A DNA stretch of 64,000 nt. Origin: Chryseobacterium sp. LJ668. Lineage in GTDB: Bacteria > Bacteroidota > Bacteroidia > Flavobacteriales > Weeksellaceae. The notes below the pieces were generated by a model. That model had not been told where the DNA came from and did not search any database. It worked only from the letters and a program-made list of their open reading frames with translations. Below are positions 36,519-45,190 of this stretch, in pieces (the stretch's first letter is position 1; the number at the start of each line of letters is the position of its first letter). The translations under genes and the position numbers were made by a program. Location of the stretch: the NCBI RefSeq assembly GCF_019613955.1, contig NZ_CP080443.1:2527001-2591000 (forward strand), given 5' to 3'.

Positions 36519-36576
36519 TGTGCTATTCTTCCGCTCAAATGGGCAAGGAAGTCGGGGAGTGGTTGACCGAACTTTG
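36519..36576 (+). promoter_or_regulatory. Operator C and promoter of the gene at 36631
   Basis: TGTGCTATTCTTCCGCTC starts at 36519; the -7 element GAACTTTG begins at 36569, again a spacing of 50. Confidence 0.68.
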
Positions 36577-36630
36577 TCTCAACAAAATGAAACAATTGAC
36601 AATCATTATTAACAATAAAAAATTAAGACA

Positions 36631-37362
36631 ATGAATACTTCAACACAGGAATTAATAAACAAAATAATGAAAGCACACGGTGGAGAAAGTGCTTCAAAAT
36701 TTCAAAATGTAAAAATTAGCACCAATATTGGTGGTGTGGTTTGGGGAATGAAAGGTTATGAAAATCCATTGCAGAATGTCATCTTCGAAGGTTCTCTGAC
36801 TGAACAGAAAAGCAGCTGGAAAAACATTTTCAAAGAAGGTTACAAATCTACTTTTGAACCCAATAAAGTTCAGCTTTTTGATGACAACGGAACTTTGATT
36901 GAAGATTTAAATAATCCGAGAGAATCTTTCGAAGGTCATACAGTAGAAACACCTTGGACGAGAGCTCAACTGATTTATTTTTCCAGCTATGCAACGTGGA
37001 ATTACACCACAACACCATTCAATTTTCTGATTCCTAGCGTTGAAATTAACCAACTTGATTCCTGGAATGAAAACGGCGAAATTTTGGACAGATTAGAAGT
37101 GATTTATCCCGAAGGTTTTGCGACACACAGCAAACATCAAATATTCTATTTCAATGAAAATGGATTATTGAAACGCCACGATTACTGGCCGGAAGTTTTG
37201 GGAGGTTCGTCTGCCACACAAATTATTGAGGATTATAAAAATTTCAATGGCGTGAATACCGGAACCAAAAGAAATATCTACGTTCTGAACGATTCAGACA
37301 ACTCTTACAATACAGATTTCAGTTTGGTAACCATCGATATTTTGGATGTAGCTTTCGAATAA
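36631..37362 (+). CDS. Conserved protein of unknown function
   Basis: 243 residues, no signal peptide or membrane segment. Starts with ELINKIMKAHGGESASKFQN and continues as alternating beta strands (ISTNIGGVVWGMKGYENPLQ, LIEDLNNPRESFEGHTVETP, LEVIYPEGFATHSKHQIFYF) with an RHDYWPEVLGGSSATQIIED block near the end. The K-x-x-x-A-H-G-G opening and beta-rich layout resemble LolA-like folds, but no lipoprotein-sorting function follows from that. It is a member of the operator regulon (site C) and precedes the AhpD-like gene by 43 bases. Confidence 0.7.
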   Translation: MNTSTQELINKIMKAHGGESASKFQNVKISTNIGGVVWGMKGYENPLQNVIFEGSLTEQKSSWKNIFKEGYKSTFEPNKVQLFDDNGTLIEDLNNPRESFEGHTVETPWTRAQLIYFSSYATWNYTTTPFNFLIPSVEINQLDSWNENGEILDRLEVIYPEGFATHSKHQIFYFNENGLLKRHDYWPEVLGGSSATQIIEDYKNFNGVNTGTKRNIYVLNDSDNSYNTDFSLVTIDILDVAFE

Positions 37363-37405
37363 AAAATTAATTGAATAAATAATAATTAACATTAAATCAA
37401 AAAAA

Positions 37406-37945
37406 ATGAAAACAATTACAGTTCCAGGCAAAGAACAACTTTCAGCAGAATCCCAAACTATTCTTGAATCCGTTGAGAAAAAAATGGGTAAAATCCCGAA
37501 TCTTTATGCCACAATCGGCTATTCTTCGTCAGCATTAAAAGCAATGCTGGAAACCGAAGTAACACTTTCTCACAATTCATCGTTTACGGCAAAAGAAAGA
37601 GAAGCCATCAATCTGATTGTTTCGCAGGTCAACGATTGTGATTACTGTCTGGCAGCCCACACAACGATTGCTAAAATGAGAGGATTTACAGAAGAGGAAA
37701 CCATTGCCATCAGAAAAGCACAATATTCAGATGATAAATTAAATTCAGTCATAAAATTAGCGAAGTCAATTGCCGAAAGTAAAGGTTCAGCCGACGATTC
37801 TGAATTACAAAATTTCTTCGAAGCTGGTTATGATGAAAAAGCGTTGATTGATTTGACAGCCTTGATTGCTTTGAGAAGTTTTACCAATTATGTTTTTGCC
37901 AATACGCAGATTCCGATTGATTTTCCTTTGGCGCAGGCGATTTAA
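37406..37945 (+). CDS. AhpD-like carboxymuconolactone decarboxylase family protein
   Basis: 179 residues, cytosolic. Signature FTAKEREAINLIVSQVNDCD followed by CDYCLAAHT: the Cys-x-x-Cys and His-x-x-x arrangement of AhpD-type alkylhydroperoxidases (peroxidase-related). Length fits the family. Role may be peroxide or disulfide reduction for the neighbouring oxidoreductases (inference). Ends the site C operon before a terminator. Confidence 0.9.
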   Translation: MKTITVPGKEQLSAESQTILESVEKKMGKIPNLYATIGYSSSALKAMLETEVTLSHNSSFTAKEREAINLIVSQVNDCDYCLAAHTTIAKMRGFTEEETIAIRKAQYSDDKLNSVIKLAKSIAESKGSADDSELQNFFEAGYDEKALIDLTALIALRSFTNYVFANTQIPIDFPLAQAI

Positions 37946-37955
37946 TACAGTTTTT

Positions 37956-37976
37956 AGTTTAGTTTAGTTTAGTTTA
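37956..37976. repeat. Short tandem repeat AGTTT x4
   Basis: Four consecutive AGTTT units, just after the AhpD-like gene stop. Confidence 0.7.
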
Positions 37977-37982
37977 AGTTGG

Positions 37983-38016
37983 AAGTCTTTTGATGAAAAT
38001 CAAAGGGCTTTTTTTA
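37983..38016 (+). terminator. Terminator after the AhpD-like gene
   Basis: Stem AAGTCTTTTGAT / ATCAAAGGGCTT followed by a T run. Confidence 0.8.
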
Positions 38017-38050
38017 TTTAAAATTTAAAAAAATATTGCCAACGTCATTT

Positions 38051-38107
38051 TGTGCTATTATTCAGCTGAAACGGACTACCCAAATTTTTACGCTGAGACT
38101 AACTTTG
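38051..38107 (+). promoter_or_regulatory. Operator D and promoter of the SDR gene 38138
   Basis: TGTGCTATTATTCAGCTGAA starts at 38051; -7 box TAACTTTG begins at 38100, spacing 49. It lies inside the longer open frame, so ATG 38138 rather than 38036 is the true start. Confidence 0.7.
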
Positions 38108-38137
38108 TCTTATAAAATAACACTAAAAAATAAAACA

Positions 38138-38962
38138 ATGAGCAAAGTAATTTTTATAACAGGCGCATCAAAAGGATTTGGAAAACTATGGGCAGAAGCA
38201 CTGTTGAAAAGAGGCGATAAAGTAGCAGGAACTGCAAGAAATATTTCTGCTTTGGATGACTTGAAGTCAGAATATGGCGACCAGATTTTGCCTTTACAAT
38301 TGGATGTCAACAACCGTTCAGAAGTTTTTGAAACAGTAGAAAAAATCGAAAAACATTTCGGAAAAATTGATGTTTTGATTAATAATGCAGGATTCGGATT
38401 ATTCGGAACGACGGAAGAGACTACTGAACAACAAGCGAGAGACCAAATGGAAACTAACTTCTTCGGTTCACTTTGGGTGGCACAGGCAGTTTTACCGATA
38501 ATGAGAAAGCAAAAAAGCGGTCATATCATTCAGGTTTCAAGCTTTTTGGGATTAACGACTTTACCGCTTTTAGGATTGTACAACGCTTCAAAATTTGCTG
38601 TGGAAGGTTTGATCGAAACTTTGGGAAGTGAAACTGCTCATTTCGGAATTAAAACCACTTTGATTGAACCGAACGGTTTTGCAACAGATTGGGCCGGAGC
38701 ATCAGCAGTTCAAACTTCTTCAGATATTGCGGACTACAATCCGGTGCGTGCAGCGTTTGCAAAAAGCGGAGATAATCCCGATACTTGGGGAAAACCAGAA
38801 GCTACGGTAGAACCTATTTTGGATCTTATTGATAATCAAAATCCTCCACAGAGATTATTGTTCGGTAAAATTGCTTATCACGTTGTCAATGAAGTCTATA
38901 AAAAGCGTTTGGAAGATATTGAAAACTGGAAAGAAGTGAGTACCTCGGCGCACGGACATTAA
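38138..38962 (+). CDS. Short-chain dehydrogenase/reductase, paralogue of 27853
   Basis: 274 residues from ATG 38138, selected because the promoter and operator occupy the upstream frame. TGASKGFG, NNAG, QVSSFLG, YNASK are intact. Tail NWKEVSTSAHGH mirrors the tail of the SDR at 27853. Followed by an AraC gene on the same strand, giving a third AraC-SDR pair. Confidence 0.93.
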   Translation: MSKVIFITGASKGFGKLWAEALLKRGDKVAGTARNISALDDLKSEYGDQILPLQLDVNNRSEVFETVEKIEKHFGKIDVLINNAGFGLFGTTEETTEQQARDQMETNFFGSLWVAQAVLPIMRKQKSGHIIQVSSFLGLTTLPLLGLYNASKFAVEGLIETLGSETAHFGIKTTLIEPNGFATDWAGASAVQTSSDIADYNPVRAAFAKSGDNPDTWGKPEATVEPILDLIDNQNPPQRLLFGKIAYHVVNEVYKKRLEDIENWKEVSTSAHGH

Positions 38963-39046
38963 GTTTAGAATATCTTGAAAAATAAGACTTAGATTTTTAA
39001 AGATAAAATTCAGATATTATTTAAATTAGATTAAAATTAAAATCCA

Positions 39047-39937
39047 ATGCAACATTATAAAACTTTGACCGAACTGCATTTGGGCAATACCTGGAGCGCT
39101 CCTGAACATCCGCTTTTCAGTATGATTGGCTGTCAGTCAGAATGCACTTTGGGAAATCGGGAATTCACGACAGATTGTTACGTGATTGCTTTCAAGAAAA
39201 TAAAATCCGGCGTTTTTATGTATGGCAGAACGCCCTACGACCACAACAACGGCAGTATGTTTTTCGCAAAACCTCGCCAAATCATCGAAATGAATGATTT
39301 GGAATTTGAAGAGACGGGCTATATGCTAATGATTCACGAGGATTATCTCAATGGTCACGAGCTTTTCAAAGAAATAGAGAAGTACAGCTTTTTTGATTAT
39401 GAAGTGACCGAAGCGTTGCATCTTTCGCCAAAAGAAGAGCAGATTATTTTGGAACTTCACGAAAAAATCAAAGGCGAATATTTCAATAATCCTGATGAAT
39501 ACAGTCGTGAGATTATTCTCAGTCACATTTCATCTATTCTGAAATATGCGCAACGTTTTTATAAAAGACAATTTATAGATCGTGCACAAGTGACGGGGAA
39601 AACTGCTTCTAAGTTCAATGATGCTTTGAAAAAATACATCAGTGAAGGGCAGTTGGAAAAAAACGGACTTCCGAATGTAGCACACTTGGCCGACCAGCTT
39701 TTTGTTTCGCCACGGTATTTGAGTGATTTATTGAAACAGGAAACAGGAAAAACTGCGATGGAACTGATTCATATTTTTCTAATTTCCGAAGCCAAAAATC
39801 TTTTAAGACTGAAGGAAAAAGGCATTACAGAAATTGCCTATGAATTAGGTTTTGAAAATGCTTCGTATTTTACCAGATTGTTCAAAAAACAGACGGGAAT
39901 GAAACCTCTGGAATTCAGAAATATGAATTTGAATTAG
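39047..39937 (+). CDS. AraC family transcriptional regulator (third of three paralogues paired with SDR genes)
   Basis: 296 residues, closest to the regulator at 26766: shared FYKRQFIDR, PRQIIE and HLSPxEE blocks, and helix-turn-helix LADQLFVSPRYLSDLLKQET followed by EIAYELGFENASYFTRLFKK. It lies 84 bases after the SDR and no TGTGCTA box precedes it, so it may be read from operator D. Ends at a terminator. Confidence 0.93.
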   Translation: MQHYKTLTELHLGNTWSAPEHPLFSMIGCQSECTLGNREFTTDCYVIAFKKIKSGVFMYGRTPYDHNNGSMFFAKPRQIIEMNDLEFEETGYMLMIHEDYLNGHELFKEIEKYSFFDYEVTEALHLSPKEEQIILELHEKIKGEYFNNPDEYSREIILSHISSILKYAQRFYKRQFIDRAQVTGKTASKFNDALKKYISEGQLEKNGLPNVAHLADQLFVSPRYLSDLLKQETGKTAMELIHIFLISEAKNLLRLKEKGITEIAYELGFENASYFTRLFKKQTGMKPLEFRNMNLN

Positions 39938-39960
39938 TCATATATATTTAATAAATAATC

Positions 39961-39990
39961 AAATCCTCCTTTCATTGATTGGAGGATTTT
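39961..39990 (+). terminator. Terminator after the AraC gene 39047
   Basis: Stem AAATCCTCC / GGAGGATTT with loop TTTCATTGATT and T tail. Confidence 0.85.
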
Positions 39991-40004
39991 CTATGTTTTA
40001 ACTT

Positions 40005-40361
40005 TTAATTTCCAATAACTTTTTTACGATGCTCCACGCCCCAGTCTTTGAGTTCCATAATTACTTTTTCCAGCGATAGGCCGTGTTCTGTAATTTCGTA
40101 TTCCACGGTTGGTGGGAAAGTATCGTGGACAGTTCTTGTCAGTAAATAATTGATTTCTAATTCTTTGAGTTCCTTGGATAGAACACGGTCAGTAATTCCG
40201 GAAATTTCACGGGATATTTCTTTAAATCTTTTACTCCCAAAAGACAACGAAACAATGATTGGTAATTTCCATTTTCCTTTCAAAATTTCCAAAGCATCTT
40301 TAATCGGAAGCATAATTTCCTGACAGTCTTTTTTCTCAATATTATCTGAAGCTTTAGCCAT
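40005..40361 (-). CDS. HxlR family winged-helix transcriptional regulator
   Basis: 118 residues with the HxlR layout: DALEILKGKWKLPIIVSLSF followed by KRFKEISREISGITDRVLSK, ELKELEINYLLTRTVHDTFP and PTVEYEITEHGLSLEKVI. Divergent from the metallo-hydrolase gene at 40465, its likely target; an inverted repeat typical of HxlR sites lies between them. Confidence 0.93.
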   Translation of the reverse strand: MAKASDNIEKKDCQEIMLPIKDALEILKGKWKLPIIVSLSFGSKRFKEISREISGITDRVLSKELKELEINYLLTRTVHDTFPPTVEYEITEHGLSLEKVIMELKDWGVEHRKKVIGN

Positions 40362-40391
40362 ACTATTTTATTTAATATCCTAAATAATAGT

Positions 40392-40443
40392 GCTATCAAA
40401 AAAGATAGTAATATGTTTTGGATAGTTACTTACTTTAATTTTG
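40392..40443 (+). promoter_or_regulatory. HxlR operator and promoter of the metallo-hydrolase gene
   Basis: Inverted repeat GCTATC-N6-GATAGT at 40392-40409, and -7 box TAATTTTG at 40436-40443 with TTG at 40418. The box sits on the upstream frame of the hydrolase gene, so its start must be downstream (ATG 40465). Confidence 0.6.
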
Positions 40444-40464
40444 TATCAACAAATTTATAAAAAA

Positions 40465-41358
40465 ATGAATACAATGCACGACATTAAAAATTCAGGATAT
40501 TTTACATTTCCATTGGGCAAGTTACAGGTCTTTATTTTCACAGATGGAGAATCTGTGATAGAAAATATCCAGCCGACTTTTGCTCCAAATATAGAACAAG
40601 CCGAAGTTGAAAGTTTCCTGAAACAACGTTTTTTATCTACCGAAAAACTTACTTTGGCAGGAAATGTTCTTTTAGTAATGAAAGAAGATAAAATTATTTT
40701 AATTGATACCGGATGCGGACAGAAATTAGGTCCAAGCAGTGGAGAATTAATAGAAAATCTGATTTTAGCCGGAATTGAGCCCGAAGATATTACGGATATC
40801 GTTCTCACTCACGCTCATCCCGACCACATTGGCGGAATTGTAAAAGCAGACGATTCTTTGGCTTTCCCTAATGCGAAAATTTATCTTTCAAAAAAAGAAT
40901 ACGATTTTTGGACTGCCGAACACCCTGATTTTTCAAAAGGAACACAGGACGCTATTGCAGATTTTGAAATTCAGTTCGCCAAACATCATCTTGCAATGAT
41001 TGATTCTGAGATTCAGTTTTACGACGATGAGGCAGAATTATTCGGATTTTTAAAACTTGAAAATGCACCGGGACACACTCCGGGACATACTTTAATTACA
41101 ATTTCATCCGACGGAGAAGAGTTGATTCATATCGCAGATACTTTTCAGCATATTTTATTGGTGGAGCATCCGGAATGGGGAAATCAGATTGATTCTGACT
41201 TTGAATTAGGTATTAAAACCCGTCAACAGATATTGGAAAAATTATCATCAAACAAACAATTATTCTTTGGCGACCATTTGCCTTTTCCGGGTTTAGGTTT
41301 TATTCAAAAAACGGAGGAAGGTTATTCTTATGTGCCCAAATCGTTTTATACCATTTAA
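40465..41358 (+). CDS. MBL-fold metallo-hydrolase
   Basis: 297 residues from ATG 40465. Metal-binding signature HAHPDHIGG (THAHPDHIGGIV), then ENAPGHTPGHT, IHIADTFQHI and FFGDHLPFPG supply the remaining ligands. No signal peptide; cytosolic. The AHL-lactonase/quinolinase-like subgroup is plausible, but activity is not proven. Divergent from the HxlR regulator. Confidence 0.92.
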   Translation: MNTMHDIKNSGYFTFPLGKLQVFIFTDGESVIENIQPTFAPNIEQAEVESFLKQRFLSTEKLTLAGNVLLVMKEDKIILIDTGCGQKLGPSSGELIENLILAGIEPEDITDIVLTHAHPDHIGGIVKADDSLAFPNAKIYLSKKEYDFWTAEHPDFSKGTQDAIADFEIQFAKHHLAMIDSEIQFYDDEAELFGFLKLENAPGHTPGHTLITISSDGEELIHIADTFQHILLVEHPEWGNQIDSDFELGIKTRQQILEKLSSNKQLFFGDHLPFPGLGFIQKTEEGYSYVPKSFYTI

Positions 41359-41382
41359 TGTAAATCTTTACAAACATCAACT

Positions 41383-41410
41383 AATCCTCCTGACTCAAGG
41401 GAGGATTTTT
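41383..41410 (+). terminator. Terminator after the metallo-hydrolase gene
   Basis: Stem AATCCTCC / GGAGGATT with a short loop and T run, closely resembling the terminator at 39961. Confidence 0.8.
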
Positions 41411-41424
41411 CATTTCAGGAAATC

Positions 41425-41481
41425 TGTGCTATTCTTTCGCTGAAATGAGCTATTTATTGGTGGTGATTCATTCTAAATTTG
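41425..41481 (+). promoter_or_regulatory. Operator E and promoter of the gene at 41520
   Basis: TGTGCTATTCTTTCGCTGAA starts at 41425; -7 box TAAATTTG begins at 41474, spacing 49. Confidence 0.7.
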
Positions 41482-41519
41482 TCCGATCAAAATGATTGAA
41501 ACAGATAAATTAAATTATT

Positions 41520-42596
41520 ATGAAAACAAAAATACTTGCAGTGAGCCTATTTTTATCACTTTTAAATCCGGTAAATGCGCAACTACAAAAAGTGGCAGTT
41601 TCCAATGCCGTTTGGAATGGCGTTACCACCAGCAAAGATGGAAGAATATTTGTCAATTTTCCAAGAATCGAAGGCGATAACGGAATGAGAATCGGAGAAG
41701 TGTTGAAAAACGGAAAAGTAATTCCTTATCCCAATGAAAACTGGAACAACTGGAAAGCGGGAGCCGACGTGAATGAAAAGTTTGTAAGAACCAATTCTCT
41801 CAGAATAGGACCAGACGGATTGCTTTGGGTTGTAGATACCGGAACGCCGGCGATGGGACAAAATCCTTTGGCTGGAAATGCTTCAAAATTAGTTTCAATC
41901 AATCTTAAAACCAATAAAATTGTTCAAATTATTCCTTTAGCTCAAGTTTCAAAAGCTTCCACATTTATCGATGATTTGAGAATTTCGGGTAATACAATTT
42001 ATCTCACGGATGCAGGAGAACCGGCGTTAATTATTTTGGATAAAACGACAGGAAAGGGAAGAAGGGTTCTGGAAAAATATCACTCCACGGTTGACAATAT
42101 TCCGATAAAAGCTGAGGGAGAGATTATGAAAGACAATGGTGGAAATGAAGTCAGAATTCACGCAGACCAATTAGAAATTTCGCCCGATGGAAAATGGCTT
42201 TATTTTCAGCCTGCAAGCGGACCGCTTTGGAAAGTGGAAACACAATATCTGAATAATCCCAAAATCAGTGAAACGGAACTGGAATCAAAGGTTTCATTAT
42301 TCTACAACACCCCATCAACAGGCGGAACTGCCATCGATGCAGACGGAAACATCTACGTTAGCGATGTCAATCTCAAACAAATCATAAAAATTAGTCCTGA
42401 CGGAAAGGAAAGTCTGGTCATCAAAGATGAAAGATTGCTTTGGGCAGACGCTTTATGGATTGATGATAACGGCTATTTATGGATTCCAACTGGTCAATTG
42501 AATCGTCTTTCGGCATTTCAAAAAGGGGTAAATAAAGTAAAATTTCCGGTCACGATTTATAAACTGAAAATAGGAGCAAAACCAACAAGAAATTAG
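41520..42596 (+). CDS. Secreted major royal jelly/yellow family protein (SMP-30-like propeller)
   Basis: 358 residues with a signal peptide (MKTKILAVSLFLSLLNPVNA). The propeller starts with VAVSNAVWNGVTTSKDGRIF and shows family segments VNFPRIEGDNGMRIGEV, LRIGPDGLLWVVDTG, and DGNIYVSDVNLKQIIKISPD. Matches the bacterial MRJP/yellow (dopachrome-conversion-related) family, periplasmic or extracellular. Related to the lipoprotein at 43569, with a quinone reductase gene between them. First gene of the operator E transcript. Confidence 0.88.
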   Translation: MKTKILAVSLFLSLLNPVNAQLQKVAVSNAVWNGVTTSKDGRIFVNFPRIEGDNGMRIGEVLKNGKVIPYPNENWNNWKAGADVNEKFVRTNSLRIGPDGLLWVVDTGTPAMGQNPLAGNASKLVSINLKTNKIVQIIPLAQVSKASTFIDDLRISGNTIYLTDAGEPALIILDKTTGKGRRVLEKYHSTVDNIPIKAEGEIMKDNGGNEVRIHADQLEISPDGKWLYFQPASGPLWKVETQYLNNPKISETELESKVSLFYNTPSTGGTAIDADGNIYVSDVNLKQIIKISPDGKESLVIKDERLLWADALWIDDNGYLWIPTGQLNRLSAFQKGVNKVKFPVTIYKLKIGAKPTRN

Positions 42597-42624
42597 ATTA
42601 AAAATTAATATTAAATAAGATAGT

Positions 42625-43560
42625 ATGAAAGCAATTGTTTTAAAAACAGCAGGAAACGTAGAAAATTTAGAATACGTTGAATTGGAAAAACCAAGCATCA
42701 AAGACGGAGAAGTTTTGGTAAAAGTAAAAGCCATCAGCATCAATCCGGTGGATGTAAAAAGCCGTCAGGGAAAAGGAGTTTACGGAAGAATCAAAGAAGA
42801 AAATCCATTGATTTTGGGTTGGGATATTTCCGGAATTGTGGAAGAAAGTAAAAGTGAAACTTTCAAAGTTGGCGATGAAGTTTTCGGAATAGTCAATTTT
42901 CCGGGACACGGAAAAGCGTATGCAGAATTTGTAACAGCTCCGGCAAATCAATTGGCTTTAAAACCAAAAAATATTTCCTTTGAAGAGGCTTCAGCAAGTA
43001 CTTTGGTGGCGCTTACGGCTTATCAGGCTTTGGTTCATAATGCCAATATTCAGAAGGGTCAAAATGTTTTGGTGCACGCAGCTTCCGGAGGCGTTGGACA
43101 TATCGCGGTGCAGTTGGCGAAGCATTTGGGTGCCAATGTTACCGGAACTTCTTCCGCAAAAAACAAAGATTTTGTCTTGAGTTTAGGTGCCGATTCGCAC
43201 ATCGATTATCAAGGTTTTGATTGGAAATCGGCAGGAAGAACTTTCGATTTCGTCTTAGATACCATTGGCGGAGAAAATATCGACCATTCTCTGGAAGTGA
43301 CGAAGGAAGGCGGTTCCATTATCAGTATTCCGACCGGATTGAATGAAGAAGTAACGGCAAAAGCAGAAGCAAAAGGCGTGAAAGGTTATTTTATTTTGGT
43401 ACAGTCCAATGGCGAGGATATGAAACAAATCGCTCATCTTTTGGAAATCGGAGCCATCAAACCACACGTTTCAAAAACTTTTCCTTTTGAACAAATGAGA
43501 GAAGCTCATCTTGAACAGGAAACGGGAAGAACGGTTGGTAAAATCGTAGTGACATTATAA
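42625..43560 (+). CDS. NADP-dependent quinone oxidoreductase (zinc-free MDR family)
   Basis: 311 residues, cytosolic. N-terminal GroES-like part (VKVKAISINPVDVKSRQGKG, LGWDISGIVEE, GDEVFGIV) and Rossmann part with NADPH motif ASGGVGHIAVQLAKHLGANV; lacks the zinc-binding cysteines of alcohol dehydrogenases. Tail FPFEQMREAHLEQETGRTVG is typical of quinone oxidoreductases. It lies 28 bases after the first MRJP gene and 8 before the next, so operon. Confidence 0.92.
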   Translation: MKAIVLKTAGNVENLEYVELEKPSIKDGEVLVKVKAISINPVDVKSRQGKGVYGRIKEENPLILGWDISGIVEESKSETFKVGDEVFGIVNFPGHGKAYAEFVTAPANQLALKPKNISFEEASASTLVALTAYQALVHNANIQKGQNVLVHAASGGVGHIAVQLAKHLGANVTGTSSAKNKDFVLSLGADSHIDYQGFDWKSAGRTFDFVLDTIGGENIDHSLEVTKEGGSIISIPTGLNEEVTAKAEAKGVKGYFILVQSNGEDMKQIAHLLEIGAIKPHVSKTFPFEQMREAHLEQETGRTVGKIVVTL

Positions 43561-43568
43561 TTCTATTA

Positions 43569-44717
43569 ATGATAAAAATTAAAGAAATGAGCTTTAAAAA
43601 TTTAACAATGATAGGTATTACGATGCTTTCGCTGATTGCCTGTAATAAATCGCCCAATCAAAATTCCGGTAAACCTGGAGACGGAATTTTAACTGATAAA
43701 AATGCGAAGTTGGAAGAAGTTTTTGCTGATAGCACGTATCAATTAACGGGTGTCGCAGTTGCAAAAGACAACAGGGTTTTCGTGAATTATCCGTATTGGT
43801 TAGACAATCACAGCTATTCTGTTGTGGAAATCAAAGATGGAAAACCTGTTCCGTATCCCAATGCAGAATGGAACAGCTTTAAAAAAGGTGAGGACGGACA
43901 AAATAAATTTGTAACGGTACAGTCTGTAGTGACCGATGATAAAGGGTTTCTTTGGGTAGTAGATGCGGCGGGAATCGGTCTTGGAAAAATGTATCAGCAC
44001 AGTGCGAAGGTCTTAAAAATCAACTTAGCCACAAATAAAATTGAGAAAATCTACAGATTTCTTGAAAATGTGGTGGGTGAAGATGTTTACATCAATGATA
44101 TTCGTGTTGATAATCAAAATGGTTTTGCGTATTTGACCAATTCAAATACGGGCGGAATTGTTGTTTTAAATATCAACAGCGGAGAATCTAGACTGGTTTT
44201 AGTGAATTCTCTATCGGTAAAATCTGACCCGAATTATCATTTTTCACCGTTGGGAACCGAGCTTAAAAAAGGCGATGGTTCTCTCTTAAAAGTAAATTCT
44301 GACGGGATTGCGTTAACGCCTGATAATCAATATATTTATTATAAACCTTTAAGTGATAACCGTTTGTACAGAATTAAAACCGATTTGCTGAGAGATTTCA
44401 AAACGCCTGAAACTGTTTTAGAGAAAAATGTAGAAGATTTGGGCAAATTCATCACAACAGACGGTATGATTTTCGACAAAAAAGGAAACCTTTATTTTGG
44501 AGATTTGGAGAAAAGTTCAATCGTTAAAATCACACCGGATTTAAAAATGCAAACCATTGTTCAGGATAAAGATAAACTGATTTGGCCAGACAGTTACAGC
44601 ATTTCTGATGATGGTTATTTATACATTTCCAATTCGCAGATTCAGCTGATGCCTTGGTTTCATAATGGAAAAGAAGAATTCAAAAAGCCTTTTAAAGTTT
44701 TCAGGATTAAGATTTAA
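43569..44717 (+). CDS. MRJP/yellow family lipoprotein
   Basis: 382 residues from ATG 43569; ATG 43587 would place the lipobox LIAC at residues 16-19 and is equally plausible. Mature part follows the same propeller plan as 41520 (LTGVAVAKDNRVFVNYPYWL, VTDDKGFLWVVDAAG, GIALTPDNQYIYYKPLSDN, DSYSISDDGYLYIS). Periplasmic-facing lipoprotein; function unknown, possibly linked to quinone or phenol chemistry as in the insect yellow proteins. Confidence 0.85.
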   Translation: MIKIKEMSFKNLTMIGITMLSLIACNKSPNQNSGKPGDGILTDKNAKLEEVFADSTYQLTGVAVAKDNRVFVNYPYWLDNHSYSVVEIKDGKPVPYPNAEWNSFKKGEDGQNKFVTVQSVVTDDKGFLWVVDAAGIGLGKMYQHSAKVLKINLATNKIEKIYRFLENVVGEDVYINDIRVDNQNGFAYLTNSNTGGIVVLNINSGESRLVLVNSLSVKSDPNYHFSPLGTELKKGDGSLLKVNSDGIALTPDNQYIYYKPLSDNRLYRIKTDLLRDFKTPETVLEKNVEDLGKFITTDGMIFDKKGNLYFGDLEKSSIVKITPDLKMQTIVQDKDKLIWPDSYSISDDGYLYISNSQIQLMPWFHNGKEEFKKPFKVFRIKI

Positions 44718-44734
44718 ATCAAAAAATTAATAAA

Positions 44735-45148
44735 ATGAAAAAAATAGTTTTAAGCTTAGCAAGTCTTACAGCAACAATGTTATCGGCACAAAATGTACAG
44801 ACATTTACATTAAAAAAATTGCCTTCAAAACCCGTGAATGAACTTTTGACCCGTGGAATGATTTCCGGAGAACAGGGAACCATCGGTTATTTTACCTACA
44901 AAAAAGGCGCAGTCGTTCCAACGCATCAACATATCAATGAGCAGTACTCTCTAATCACAAAAGGTAGTGTAAAAGTGAAAATTCTGGACAAAGAATATAT
45001 CGTAAAAGCGGGTGACGGAATTATCATTCCACCCAATGTACCCCACAGTTTCACCGCTTTGGAAGACGATACGATTGATATTGATTTCTTCACTCCTTCC
45101 AGAACAGACTGGATTGAAGGGAAAGACAATTATTACGAGAAAAAATAA
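44735..45148 (+). CDS. Secreted cupin domain protein
   Basis: 137 residues with a signal peptide (MKKIVLSLASLTATMLSA). One cupin barrel with metal ligands in PTHQHINEQYSLITKGSVKV, DGIIIPPNVPHSFTALED. Periplasmic small cupin; catalytic role unknown. It lies 17 bases after the preceding lipoprotein gene and is followed by exported acetolactate decarboxylase. Confidence 0.9.
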   Translation: MKKIVLSLASLTATMLSAQNVQTFTLKKLPSKPVNELLTRGMISGEQGTIGYFTYKKGAVVPTHQHINEQYSLITKGSVKVKILDKEYIVKAGDGIIIPPNVPHSFTALEDDTIDIDFFTPSRTDWIEGKDNYYEKK

Positions 45149-45190
45149 TTTTGAATCTAAATTAATTCTAACAAACATTACAAAATTATT

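Noticed and set aside
36424..36612. 62-residue frame over operator C
   Set aside because: It runs across the regulatory motif and promoter and has no recognisable domain or ribosome site.
37956..37976. AGTTT repeats as a phase-variable promoter
   Set aside because: Only four units, located after a stop codon and before a terminator, so no plausible effect on a promoter or coding frame.
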